In this document: positions 1 to 8,954 of the stretch, one piece after another
Position numbering within the stretch: position 1 is the first letter of the stretch
How the letters are laid out: each line of letters starts with the position of its first letter
Assembly: GCA_036873755.1 (NCBI GenBank)
Contig: JAVTVY010020428.1
Location: forward strand, 1-64,000
Length of the DNA: 64,000 bases
Direction of reading: 5' to 3'
DNA from: Hanleya hanleyi
Lineage: Eukaryota; Mollusca; Polyplacophora; Lepidopleurida; Hanleyidae
Program-made: the position numbers and the translations under genes
The notes under the pieces: generated by a model
The model's database searches: none
Told to the model about the DNA's origin: nothing
What the model saw: the letters and a program-made list of their open reading frames with translations, nothing else

Positions 1-4
1 AAAA

Positions 5-475
5 ATGGTCCTCGTCGAACCACGGTTCCTGCAAAACCTCCAATCACCCTACCCTGTCCCACCTACGGTGAAGACCATAAACAGCCTCGATGGAGAGATG
101 CAACAGATCTTACAGAGACCGGGGTTAAGCGACAGTGAAAAAGTACAACGGTACAATGAGACGCTTCAACGGTACATGACGTTCATGGACCAATACAAAA
201 CCCTGTCTACCCCAGCAACAGCAGCACCACCACCACCACCACCACCACCACCACCACGTGACAGACCGCTGACCTCAGCACCGCTCCAACAGCCGGGTGA
301 GGTAGCCCCCACAGCCCCACAGTGGGTGGAAGACGAAGTGCTGAAGAGTGTACCTGCCCCGTTCAAGAAACAAGCTGGCCTGGTATTACAACGGATGAAA
401 CAGAATCCTAACATGACTTGGAATGATAAAGGCGAACTCCTGGTACAGAATCAGGTGGTCCCGGCACCCACATGA
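5..475 (+). CDS. Polinton conserved structural protein, N-terminal part
   Basis: A 156-residue product. Its first 60 residues (VEPRFLQNL near the start, then a helical stretch around EMQQILQRPGLSDSEK) resemble the conserved protein that Polintons encode just upstream of their capsid genes. Residues 73-84 are a proline run encoded by a CCA microsatellite. The C-terminal part (PAPFKKQAGLVLQRMK, then WNDKGEL) is the stretch that in relatives runs on into a DLVND motif. Here that motif lies in the next frame, which overlaps this one by the four bases ATGA. Either the two frames are a real overlapping pair or one gene has been split by a frameshift; I favour the latter. The role is probably virion-associated but is not established. 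Confidence 0.6.
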   Translation: MVLVEPRFLQNLQSPYPVPPTVKTINSLDGEMQQILQRPGLSDSEKVQRYNETLQRYMTFMDQYKTLSTPATAAPPPPPPPPPPRDRPLTSAPLQQPGEVAPTAPQWVEDEVLKSVPAPFKKQAGLVLQRMKQNPNMTWNDKGELLVQNQVVPAPT

Positions 476-837
476 CGGATTTAGTGAATGATCTGATGCG
501 TCAACGCAGATCGCACACCGATCCTCGAGGATGGGAGGTCTTCGCTCAAGGCTTGACAGACATGCATGTACCACAGGAATTGGTGGGGAACCCCCACCGC
601 TGGGCCTTTATGCAGCAAACCCAGCAATCACCGAGTGGCCCACTACCTTCTTGGGAAGCCGAATGGGAACCGGAGTCACCCCCCAAAACACCACCACAAC
701 AAACACTTTCTTTTCGCGCCTATAAAAAAACACCCTTGATCAAGACACCCCACATCTCCAGAGCCGTGACACGTAGCAAGTCAACGCGACGAACACGACG
801 CCGGACACAAACGCCCAAGGCCTGGAAGACCTATTAA
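472..837 (+). CDS. Polinton conserved structural protein, C-terminal part
   Basis: A 121-residue frame beginning MTDLVNDLMRQRR, which continues the protein encoded at 5-475. The DLVND, GWEVFAQ and NPHRW motifs follow the order seen in the single-chain family. The last 40 residues are basic (RSKSTRRTRRRTQT), which suggests nucleic-acid contact. The overlap with the upstream frame is ATGA. A TATAAAAAAA stretch at 720 lies inside this gene, 150 bases before the minor capsid start, and could be either coding sequence or a promoter. No enzymatic motif is visible. Confidence 0.55.
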   Translation: MTDLVNDLMRQRRSHTDPRGWEVFAQGLTDMHVPQELVGNPHRWAFMQQTQQSPSGPLPSWEAEWEPESPPKTPPQQTLSFRAYKKTPLIKTPHISRAVTRSKSTRRTRRRTQTPKAWKTY

Positions 838-870
838 AACCAACAGCAGCAGCAGGACAGCTCAGTCGCC

Positions 871-1655
871 ATGTTTTACCTGACCCTACCCAGTAACAGT
901 TCGCTGGATGTGTTTCCTGACAACACCGTGGCCAAGTACGTCACCCAGTTACCGCAACCGTTACATTTACCCGGTGGGAATGTGCCCTCGTGGATATCCA
1001 ATACCCTTACTCGTGGTACAACGTGCGAGCCAATGAAGTGTGGTACGAGGTCACCTACGAAGGCAAAAACACCTGGCTCACCCTGCCCGAAGGCCAATAC
1101 GATACCCCCAAAGAGTTCATGGGTGGGCTGTCAAGACTGATGCATGATAAGGCGCTACGGGGGGTGACGGATAGTGCAACACGCCTGATAGCCTTGCGCT
1201 TCAAGAGAAACGTGTTCTTCGATGTCAACATACACAACGACAAGGCACAGCTTACCGTCACCGATACCGTGAATGTGAAACTCAGTCCTACACTACAGCA
1301 AATGCTGGGTTTCGATCTACAGACGTTCGCTGGTCCCAACCAACACCATGGCGAGATGCCGATGGATATGAAGTCGGGTATGTACGGACTCTACTTCTAC
1401 TCGGACGTGGTGGACAACCACATCGTGGGCGATATCAACACACCTCTGCTACGGGTGGTCCCCATTAAAAAGACGTATGGCGATCAAGTCACCCACAGTT
1501 TCAACCATATCATGTACCTGCCCGTACGACATACCGACATCAACACGATCACGGTGGATATAAGAGATGACACGGGACGAGCGGTGGCATTCGAACGAGG
1601 AAAAGTGGTGCTGACACTTCATTTTCGACAAGCACGTGCTCCCCACTTTGCATAA
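871..1655 (+). pseudogene. Polinton minor capsid (penton-like) protein, frameshifted
   Basis: The start (MFYLTLPSNSS, residues 1-11) and the later DIQYPYSWYNV stretch are hallmarks of the single-jelly-roll minor capsid protein of Polintons, which forms the vertices of the predicted capsid. The first about 36 residues are in one frame from 871. The rest, from about 985 to the stop at 1653-1655, is in another. A missing base near 977-985 explains the break. The remaining about 220 residues are uninterrupted and end four bases before the stop region of the next gene start at 1655. The start has a favourable GCCATG context. As it stands the locus would make only a short aberrant peptide. Confidence 0.75.
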
Positions 1656-2074
1656 TGAAAGTACCTTACGAGTGCGATGCACGCAGCTATGCCGACTATT
1701 ATGCCCAACAGGCCGGGGGTGGCTTTCCGGTCTTTAGCGGTGCACGCATGCAACGAGGACATGGACTGGGGAACATACTCGGCAGCATTGTGAAAACGTT
1801 CCTGCCCTTGGTGACGCGTGGGGTGAAAGCAATCGGCAAACAAGCGGTACGCAGTGGACTGCAAGTGGCCGGTGATGTCTTGGGGGGTACGGCACCCCGA
1901 CAAGCCTTGAAACGACGGGCCAAAGAAGCGGGAGGCGTCTTGGTGGCCAAAGCACAACGCACCGTAGGGAATAAAAGAGCTGCCCCACCGAGATCACGCA
2001 CCAGTCGACGACCGACCCAGCGACGACGCACATCCAAGAAGACCCGGATATCTTTTCTTAAAACATGGCCTTAA
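1655..2074 (+). CDS. Basic glycine-rich core/membrane-active-like protein of Polintons
   Basis: An intact 139-residue frame starting at the stop of the minor capsid gene. It has an aromatic N-terminus (YADYYAQQAGGG), a GHGLGNILGSIVKTFLPLV stretch with amphipathic/hydrophobic character around residues 35-55, then a strongly basic C-terminus (KRRAKEAGG, PRSRTSRRPTQRRRTSKK). This layout is shared by the small Polinton protein that resembles adenovirus pVI/pX. A role in genome packaging or membrane disruption is an inference from that resemblance. The last ten bases overlap the start of the major capsid gene in another frame. Confidence 0.6.
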   Translation: MKVPYECDARSYADYYAQQAGGGFPVFSGARMQRGHGLGNILGSIVKTFLPLVTRGVKAIGKQAVRSGLQVAGDVLGGTAPRQALKRRAKEAGGVLVAKAQRTVGNKRAAPPRSRTSRRPTQRRRTSKKTRISFLKTWP

Positions 2075-3373
2075 TCCACGCCGAGTCCTGCCCCTCCACC
2101 AACAGTGAATTTGATTTGTGGACCGTGCCGCCCACACAAACCAGTGTCGAACAAGGATTATGGGTGGAGCATCTCCCGCTCTCCAGCATCAACGAAACCG
2201 GGCCCATCGAGTTCACCATCAGTAATGCGGATACGGCCTATGTGGATTTAGCCCATACCTACTTGTATGTGAAAGCCAAGGTGGTCAATGGAGCTGGCAC
2301 CAGAATCGCTGACCAAGCAACGGTGGGCCCGACGAATCTCTGGCTGCACTCGATGTTTCAGCAGGTGGATATTTTTCTCAGCGACAAACTCATCAGTGAC
2401 TCCACCAACACGTACCCCTATCGAGCCTACATCGAGACACTGTTGTCGTATGGCCGAGAGGCTAAAAAATCTCAGCTGACAACCGCTTTATTCTACAAGG
2501 ACACGGCCGAGCACATGGACACGGCGGACAATGGGGTATATAACAAACGGAAGGCTTTCACTGCGAACAGTGCCTCGGTGGATATGATGGGTCGACTGCA
2601 TGCAGACATGTTCATGCAAGACCGGTACCTCTTGAACAAGACCCCATCAAAATCCGACTGATACGGGCGCCTCCCACCTTCGCCTTGATGGCCACTAACG
2701 TAGAGGGGCATGTAGCGGACTATAAGATTGTCCTCCAAGACGCAGTCCTGTATGTCCGAAAAGTGAAACCGAATCCAGCCGTTCAATTGGGACACATGAA
2801 AGCCTTGGAAACAAAACCAGCCCAGTACCCTATCCGACGTGTACAAACCAAAGTGTTCTCTGTGCCTGCTGGAAATATGGGCGCCAACAAAGAAAACCTG
2901 TTCCTGGGGGAACTACCCAAGCGATTGATCCTGGCCTGTGTGGAAAATACCAGTTTCAGCGGAGCCTACCCAGAGAATCCGTTTGACTTTAAACATTTCG
3001 GCATCAATTTTGTGGCCCTGCATGTGGATGGACAACAGGTGCCAGCCACGGCCTTAACCCCGAACTTTGGGCGGAGGAATTTCATTCGAGCCTATCAGAG
3101 CCTGTTTACAGCCACCGGTCAAATCAACCAGGACGAAGGGAATATGATCAGTCGGGAGGACTACGCGAACGGATACACGTTGTTCTGTTTCGATCTGACC
3201 CCACCTTAGAGAACGACCATCAGCTGGCCCTGACCAAGCAAGGCAATTTACGGTTGGAAATCCACTTTGCACGAGCCCTGGCGACCACCGTCAATGTGAT
3301 CTGCTACGCCGAGTTTGACAACATCATTCAAGTGGACAAGGCGCGCAACGTCCTGTGTGACTTCTCCACCTAA
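2065..3373 (+). pseudogene. Polinton major capsid protein (double jelly roll), two frameshifts
   Basis: Three consecutive plus-strand segments in different frames together cover the hexon-like major capsid protein of Polintons. 2065-2661 carries the N-terminal jelly roll, with STNSEFDLWTVPPTQTS near the start and LWLHSMFQQVDIFLSD in the middle. About 2645-3209 carries the second jelly roll with [13 protein letters not shown] and [13 protein letters not shown] motifs. About 3200-3373 carries the C-terminal strand ending in DFST. The frame changes fall near 2636-2650 and 3195-3209. Apart from these two small lesions no other stop interrupts the roughly 435-codon region. The stop TAA at 3371-3373 lies one base before the protease start, as expected for a compact gene cluster. 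Confidence 0.8.
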
Positions 3374-3374
3374 C

Positions 3375-3848
3375 ATGGATACAGACCAGATAACCACCGT
3401 GCTGGAGAATGACCCAGAGACACGTAGGGTCTTTCAAGGGGTGTTCGCCCGAGATGTGTTTCCATTAGACCGTATGTATCCGGCTGCTTACGTTCTCAAC
3501 ACGGACCCGATGGATCGACCCGGTGAACACTGGGTGGCCGTGTACTTGACAGAAGAGCAGGGGGAATACTTTGACCCGTACGGTCTGCCACCCCTCCATC
3601 CCGATTTAACAGACTTCATGGATCAAGGCACAGAGACGTGGTGTTGGAACAGTCAAACGTTGCAAAGCCTGACCAGTGGCGTGTGCGGACAATATTGCTT
3701 GTTTTACCTGTACCATCGATGCCGGGGAAGACCCTTATCTACTATCGTACAGATGTTTGACGAGTACTCCCAGGCCGAGGACCGCGATGTACTCGTCTAT
3801 GACTGGGCCGCCCATCATTTCAATGTACAAGCCCCGTTCTGGGCTTAA
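3375..3848 (+). CDS. Adenain-like cysteine protease of Polinton
   Basis: A 157-residue intact protein of the C5 (adenain)/Ulp1-like fold that Polintons use for capsid maturation. Counting from the ATG at 3375, the catalytic histidine is H52 in GEHWVAVYL, the acidic residue is D67 in EYFDPYG, a glutamine suited to the oxyanion hole is near 94, and the nucleophile is C108 in the VCGQYCLFYL motif. All are present. The frame is open for about 20 codons further upstream, but those codons overlap the end of the capsid gene, so I chose the ATG one base after its stop. This is one of two cassette genes without a lesion. Confidence 0.85.
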   Translation: MDTDQITTVLENDPETRRVFQGVFARDVFPLDRMYPAAYVLNTDPMDRPGEHWVAVYLTEEQGEYFDPYGLPPLHPDLTDFMDQGTETWCWNSQTLQSLTSGVCGQYCLFYLYHRCRGRPLSTIVQMFDEYSQAEDRDVLVYDWAAHHFNVQAPFWA

Positions 3849-3939
3849 GTTAATGACAAGCCCCTTGTTCTGGGCTTCAATGTACAAGCCCCTTGTTCTG
3901 GGCTTCAGTTAATGACAAGCCCCTTGTTCTGGGCTTCAG
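3821..3939 (+). repeat. Tandem hairpin repeats made from the protease gene's 3' end
   Basis: The last codons of the protease gene and the following bases form about four tandem copies of a 29-38 bp unit. Each contains CAAGCCCC, a short loop, and GGGCTT, so each can fold as AAGCCC...GGGCTT. The first copy is coding; the others lie after the stop at 3846-3848. They probably arose by slippage from the gene end. A transcript-terminating or 3'-end-stabilising role is possible but unproven. Confidence 0.65.
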
Positions 3940-3977
3940 TTTTCACGTGGTTGTTCTCACGTTGTTGTTGTTCACTG

Positions 3978-3983
3978 AATAAA
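3978..3983 (+). terminator. Polyadenylation signal for the Polinton cassette
   Basis: AATAAA followed about 30 bases later by a GT/T-rich stretch (TGTCTTGTGTGTTTT). It is the first canonical signal after the protease gene and sits just after the hairpin repeats. Confidence 0.55.
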
Positions 3984-4683
3984 AAAATGAGATCTCACCA
4001 AAAAACCCTGTCTTGTGTGTTTTATTCCTAATGCATCAATGCCCAATGTGGAGATTCAGTCAAACTGAAATCAGTGGTGTAGGATGGGGTCAAAATGTAA
4101 CCCATCAAGTTTAGAAGGCAAGAGCACTATAGTAAAAAATAGAGAGCCAATGAAATCAGCCTACAGACCAAGTACGTGTCTTTGGTCTAGGTTTGGAGCG
4201 GGCATTTCATTGAGGTACGTGTATACGGTGAGTGAAGAGACTCGTCCAACACGTATAGATTATGACTATAAGTTCTATGAGCATAATGCATGAAAGTGGC
4301 TTTGAACACCGTATTAGTGAATCAGTGGCCTAGAATGGAGCCAAAGGTAACCCATCCATGTCCAGAAAAACATTACCCGGGTGTACAAGAACCCAGATGT
4401 AGGCGCGGACGTCAGCGAAAGCACACCGTGAATACCCCAATTCCATTGGCTGATTGTTCGATCGCTGATTGGTTCTTTTTCTCGACCGCTGATTGGCTCT
4501 TTTTCTCGACCGCTGATTGGTCCAAATGGAACTGCCCATCTTTCCCAGGTTCATCTAGAATCCCCCTAGAATCTAGAATTTTTTATTGTGCTCAAGCTCT
4601 GACTATAGCGATGCCGCAACATTGTCTCATTGGACATTGGACCGTCTGACCTGGAGGTGACCCTTTGACCTTTTGACCCGCGT
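3984..4683. other. Non-coding spacer of the Polinton-like element
   Basis: I see no supportable gene. It contains the CCAAT-type repeats described separately and becomes very CpG-rich from about 4,675. Short open frames here have no recognisable features. Confidence 0.5.
4463..4520 (+). promoter_or_regulatory. Triplicated inverted CCAAT (NF-Y-like) boxes, 24-bp period
   Basis: CGCTGATTGG occurs at 4463, 4487 and 4511, separated by TTCTTTTTCTCGAC-type spacers, giving an exact 24-bp period. GATTGG is the reverse complement of CCAATC, the NF-Y core. The array lies about 430 bases upstream of the zinc-finger-family frame at 4895. Confidence 0.5.
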
Positions 4684-4939
4684 CCGCGCGCGCACTGCCG
4701 GGGATGACGCGCACTTCCGGAGAACTCGCGCGCGCGCTCGCGCTGCGGGGCGCTGGGGCGGGGCGGGAAAACCCACCGGCGATTGAACATACGGACGTCT
4801 AAGAGGAAACATTAGGAACTCTTCTATGTTTGGATGTAGTTTTTAGTGAAAAACCCGGAAGTGACGTCATACAGGGTCCAGTTTTCGACACTAAGTGACC
4901 ACATCCGACAAAATGGCCAGTTTTCGACACCGGATGTGC
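4684..4939. repeat. CpG-rich direct repeat, copy 1
   Basis: This block starts in a CGCGCGCGCACTGCCGG stretch, passes through GGGGCGGGGCGGG and GGAAGTGACGTCATACAGG, and ends at CACCGGATGTGC. It is repeated almost base for base at 5551-5805. The two copies bracket the truncated zinc-finger-family gene, whose coding sequence begins exactly where copy 1 ends. Confidence 0.8.
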
Positions 4940-5284
4940 ATCACCCGTCTACGCAGCTACGTGGAAGCCATCTTCAAAGATCAAACTACGGCCTTCAAAT
5001 TGAATGTCGCTTTCGGATACATCTTACGTCACAAAAAGACGGGCCAGTTACGGTATTCTTATCCCGGCAATAATATCTATGTGTCTGACCAGCCGTTCAC
5101 TATCATTAACCGGAGGTCACTAGAGACGATACTGGAGATACTGGACACCGTGGAACCCTTGAGATGGGCACATCGTCAACGCCCCAACATACAATGGGTG
5201 GTAGAGAGGGTAACCAATATCACGTTTTTCCTGACCAAGCTGACCGACCACCACCATCAGTTGAATGCGTCACCTGCGCACTGA
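4895..5284 (+). pseudogene. Zinc-finger-family gene, only the C-terminal domain left
   Basis: An open frame of 129 codons. Residues from about 16 onward (RLRSYVEAIF, AFGYI, YPGNNI, QPFTIINRRSLE, RWAHRQRPN, WVVERVTNITFFLTKL) align along their whole length with the C-terminal domain of the C2H2 proteins at 16,664-17,590 and 19,989-20,914, at roughly two-thirds identity by eye. The zinc fingers and linker are missing. The first about 15 residues come from the CpG-rich repeat and are probably not native. The 3' flank at 5380-5515 is also homologous to the 3' flank of the other copies, so this is a truncated family member and not a chance match. Confidence 0.7.
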
Positions 5285-5550
5285 TGAATACCATAACATG
5301 CCGCACATACTCTCTATGTGTACATGCTGATCGTTGACTTGAGCTCAGTAAACACTTGTACCTAATCTGACGGTGCGTTAAATAATAAAACATGGTGTTT
5401 GATATTTCAGTTTGTTTTGCTGTGAACATACTAAACATACCCAGGGCGGTTCCCCCAGCCTGGGTGTGATGTAACATTGGGGATAATAAAACATATAAAC
5501 ATTGCTGAACTTGTTGTTATTCACGACAACCGCTATCCGATTGTATAACA
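5285..5550 (+). other. 3' untranslated region of the zinc-finger-family gene
   Basis: Contains an inverted repeat (ATACCCAG...CTGGGTGTGATGTAAC around 5437-5475) followed by AATAAAA signals at about 5386 and 5486. The motif TCCCCCAGC[CG]TGGGT, the phrase GATGTAACATTGGGGA and the following AATAA are shared with 21,155-21,215 and, inverted, with 16,360-16,430. The conservation outside the coding region points to a functional 3' end. Confidence 0.6.
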
Positions 5551-5805
5551 CTCCGCGCGCGCGCGCGCACTGCCGGTGATGACGCGCGCGCGCGCTGCGG
5601 CCGGGGCGCTGCGGGGCGCTGGGGCGGGGCGGGAAAAGGTGCCGGCGGTTGACCATACGGACGTGTAAGGGGAAACATGTGGAACTCTTCTATGTTTGGA
5701 GGTAGTTTTTAGTAAAAAACCCGGAAGTGACGTCATACAGGGTCCAGTTTTCGACACTAAGTGACCACATCCGACAAAATGGCCAGTTTTCGACACCGGA
5801 TGTGC
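5551..5805. repeat. CpG-rich direct repeat, copy 2
   Basis: Second copy of the block at 4684-4939, in the same orientation, with small indels in the CG-rich part. After its end the sequence continues into CCATCTTG motifs and not into the gene, so copy 2 may show the ancestral continuation. Confidence 0.8.
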
Positions 5806-5935
5806 CGCCATCTTGAACATACGTGCCGCCATCTTGGATATGTCCCATAATGCACCGGGTCAAAAAACTCGCTTCTGATTGGACGAGAGCTCTGGGACGG
5901 ATTTGAAATACTCGCTTCTGATTGGACGAGACCTC
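5803..5935 (+). promoter_or_regulatory. Paired YY1-like and paired CCAAT-like motifs
   Basis: GCCGCCATCTTG occurs twice (5805 and 5824), the reverse complement of the AAGATGGCGGC core typical of YY1 sites. CGCTTCTGATTGGACGAG occurs twice (5870 and 5910), containing inverted CCAATCAG boxes. The GATTGGAC[GA]AG motif pair recurs downstream of the zinc-finger gene in both palindrome arms (about 16,436 and 16,498; 21,062 and 21,133), which argues for function. Confidence 0.5.
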
Positions 5936-5939
5936 CGTA

Positions 5940-6958
5940 TTGCATCTGCGCATGCGCAGAATGATATTCCTACCGCACACCCAACCCATCAGATGCCCCT
6001 TCACGAATGCTTCACTTAGGTACCTCACTCGACCCCATTGGTCCATTAGGGGCTCCCCTACATCCCAACACGGCTATTTTCATACACTTGGGCCACCGCG
6101 CATGCGCAGAATGCCGATAGTTCAACCCCACACCCAGCCCATCAGATGCCCCTTCACATAAGCTTCACTTTGATACCTCACTCGACCCCATTGGTCCATT
6201 AGGGGCTCCCTAGCTCCCAACACGGCTATTTTCATACCCTTGGGCCACCGCGCATGCGCAGAATGCCGATAGTTCAGCCCCATATCCAGCCCATCAGATG
6301 CCCCTTCACGAATGCTTCACTTTGATACCTCACTCGACCCCATTGGACCATTAGGGGCTCCCCTAGCTCCAAAACGTCTATTTCCATACCCTTGGGTCAC
6401 CACGCATGCGCAGAATGCCGATATTTCAACCCCACGCCCAGTCCATCAGATGCCCCTTCACGAATGCTTCTTTGATACCTCATACGACTCCATTGGCCCA
6501 TTAGGGACTCCCCTAGCTCCAAAACCGCTATTTCCATACCCTTGGGCCACCGCGCATGCGCAGAGTGCCGATATTTCAACCCCACACCCAGCCCATCAGA
6601 TGCCCCTTCACGAATGCTTCACATCGATACCTCACTCGACCCCACTGGACCAGTAGTCAATCTCCTAGCTCCAAAAAGGCTATTTTCATACCTTTTGGCC
6701 TCCGCGCATGCGCAGAATGCCGATAGTTCAACCCCGCGCCCAGCCCATCAGATGCCCCTTCACCTAACCTTCAATTTGATACCTCACTCAACCCCATCGG
6801 ACCCTTAGGGGCTCCCCTAGCTCCAAAAAGGCTATTTTCATACCCTTCGGCCGCCGCGCATGCGCAGAATGACGATATTTCAACCCCACACCCAGCCCAT
6901 TAGATGCTCCTTCACCTAACCTTCACTTTGATACATCACTCGACCCCATCGGACCATT
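5940..6958. repeat. Tandem array of about seven 150-bp units with GCGCATGCGC
   Basis: The palindrome GCATGCGCAGA recurs at about 5946, 6099, 6249, 6402, 6552, 6706 and 6856, a spacing of 150-154 bases. Each unit also contains CCCATCAGATGCCCCTTCAC, CACTCGACCCCAT and TTAGGGGCTCCC. Open frames across it are repeat translations with no family signature. TGCGCATGCGCA is the NRF-1 (alpha-Pal) consensus. Confidence 0.85.
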
Positions 6959-7045
6959 TTATCTAGGGACTACTTTTTCTCCGCGGAAGCTTTTTCCCGA
7001 GACCGAATCACCGCCAAAACCACGGCCAAACCGCATCACCGCGCA
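6895..7045. repeat. Subterminal block shared with the palindrome arms
   Basis: The run from TTCACTTTGATAC through GGGACTACTTTTTCTCCGCG, GAAGCTTTTTCC and ATCACCGCC matches 23,943-24,075 in the same orientation and 13,135-13,275 in reverse. A diverged fourth copy in reverse is at about 50,505-50,640. This block links the Polinton-like element to the palindromic element. Confidence 0.75.
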
Positions 7046-7049
7046 TGAA

Positions 7050-7345
7050 TACATTTTTTTTTTTTTTTTTTTTTTGCCGGAACTTTTTTTTGCCCGAACA
7101 TGCCCGAACATGCCCGAACATGCCCGAACCACGCCGCCATCTTGCTTTACAACATGGCCGACACCCGCCATCTTGCTTTACAACATGGAAGACAACCACC
7201 ATCTTGCTTTACAACATGGCCGACAACCCGAACACGCCCGAACATGCACGAACATGCACGAACAGTCCCGAACCACGACGCCATCTTGTATTACAACATG
7301 GCCGACCCAGTTGACCTCTCCTCCCGCCACGTGACCGCCACAAAT
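7050..7345. repeat. Poly-T tract, CATGCCCGAA repeats and YY1-like repeats at the element end
   Basis: A pure T run of about 25 bases (7051-7075) is followed by TGCCCGAACA repeated with a 10-bp period. Then come four copies of a 33-42 bp unit, CGCCATCTTG[CT]TTTACAACATGG, each with a YY1-like core. Unique sequence resumes after about 7345. Confidence 0.65.
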
Positions 7346-8716
7346 GACCTCTACATCCGGGGAAAAAAAGCGCTAGGTTGCTCAATGACCACTACTCATT
7401 AGCAATTCTGTTAATGACACAATTGCCACAGTCGTATCCTCGGCATATGATGTAGGAAAGCGTTAATGACATAAAAGTTTCGACATTAACGGTTCCTACA
7501 ATGCTTTACTGAAACAGACGTGAACCATCTATAGATTCGGGAAATACAACAGGGTTACATACAGGGCTACATAAACCACATCCTCACATATTGATATGTA
7601 CCCACGAATATATAACATATTGCTCTCAATACAGTACCGGAAGAAGTTTGATCAAACAGTGGTCAAATATAATTACAGAACATACCAGATAATTCAGTTA
7701 AAGATAGTATATAAGTATTCAATAAAAAACAATAAGCACAGCTACAAAATGTGGTGCAATATATGACACAAACCTTAGGATTACTAGGATACCGTAAAAG
7801 AGCGTGATAAACAGTGTCCATGATTCTGAATGTTCATTGTTGTTGTACAAGTCTTAGCTTCCACTTCCTTTATCCCGTTGTCCACTTCTTGTCTGTCAAA
7901 TCCACACGTTACACACACCACAAAGCAGTCATGTAATCCGCTTCCTCTTCCGACAAAGCCTGACGAGACCAATTTCTGCGGTTACCGACATTCAAGTCTA
8001 ATTTCTGTAAATCTAACCAAGAACAACACTATGGGAATTTCTCCCAGCAATGTCGAATTTACATTGAATTACACAAGTCTTTAAAAAGGGGCTTTAGCCA
8101 GCACTTATGTTGTCCAAAAACTAGTAATTTCACGCAAACGCTTTTGCGTGAAAACTCTTGTCGACAGTCCATTTCCTCAACCAGTTTCGCGATCCCATCC
8201 AATGAGATGGCTATAATATAATAAAAGCTCCCTCAATATTACACTGTCCCTTGCACATATAAGTCGAATCACAGGCTGCGAACTTGGTCAAATATCACTG
8301 TCTGGTTTCAAGCTGAAGATTTTTTTTTCTGCAGCCAAGCTATTATAGTTTCCATAAAATGATGTCCTGCATAGATCTTCGCGGAGAATTTCAGAACTTC
8401 CTGGAATATTCTAGAGATTCCTGGAACATTCTTCACAGTGCTTAGCTAGACTGATCAAATGTTTTGTCATGTACCATACTATATACATGCATTTTTTTCG
8501 GAACCTTCTATGTTGAAATAGAATAAAACATAAGTGCAGGATAATGGCAAATTGTCTGAAACCTTCCTCTAGACATGGGATGTTTACAGTTACCGTTCGT
8601 CAATAATTTTAACAACTGTATCCACACAATATAACAAGGTGAATTACAATTGATTAATTAAATAAGGGCTAAGAATACAGTATAATAACAATGTAACATA
8701 TTGAGTTTATTTCCAG
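7346..8716. other. Unannotated AT-rich sequence
   Basis: No gene, tRNA-like or repeat structure that I can support. The last bases form a 3' splice acceptor (TTTATTTCCAG) ending at 8716. Confidence 0.4.
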
Positions 8717-8924
8717 CACATGCCCAGTGTGTGTTCGGCAACACAACCATTCAAGAAGGCGAGGATTTTAGTGACTGTACAGAGGTCTGTAAATGTGAAA
8801 GCAAGGATGTTGTTGGCTGCGTGCCAAGGTGTCCACCGTCCTTTGAAGTACCATCACCCCGAATGTCCAAACCCTCAGACAAGAATACCTCCTGGAGAAT
8901 GCTGTGAAGAGAGGTATTGTGCTC
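8717..8924 (+). pseudogene. VWC-type cysteine-rich exon with a frameshift
   Basis: A 208-bp candidate exon bounded by an AG acceptor at 8716 and a GTACGT donor at 8925. In one frame it reads CVFGNTTIQEGEDFSDCTEVCKC and later CVPRCPPSF, the spacing of a von Willebrand factor type C or related extracellular module. The remaining expected cysteines (ECPNPQ, GECCEERYC) are in a different frame, starting near 8855-8870. A one-base indel near 8845-8860 separates the halves. The cause may be pseudogenisation or a sequence error. The neighbouring exons of this gene were not found. Its relation to the EGF exons at 42-49 kb is unknown. Confidence 0.55.
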
Positions 8925-8954
8925 GTACGTATTGTTTATGTTCTCAATAATCTG

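Larger units (their letters stand above)
1..7345 (+). mobile_element. Polinton/Maverick-like (adintovirus-type) element, right part
   Basis: Six consecutive plus-strand reading frames match the morphogenesis cassette of Polintons: a conserved virion-associated protein, minor capsid, basic core-like protein, double-jelly-roll major capsid and adenain-like protease. They are followed by a truncated zinc-finger-family gene and about 2 kb of repeats that look like a terminal regulatory region. The polymerase B, integrase and ATPase genes of the family are not in the window and would lie to the left of base 1. Several genes carry single frameshifts while the rest stay open, so the copy is recently decayed. 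I could not find a clear terminal inverted repeat, so the right boundary near 7.35 kb is an estimate from where the repeats stop. Confidence 0.85.

Noticed and set aside
6312..6808. 114- and 88-codon frames in the GCGCATGCGC array
   Set aside because: They are translations of a 150-bp satellite that lacks stops.
5940..6958. Possible CRISPR-like array
   Set aside because: The repeats are 150-bp satellite units without unique spacers, in a eukaryotic context with no cas genes.
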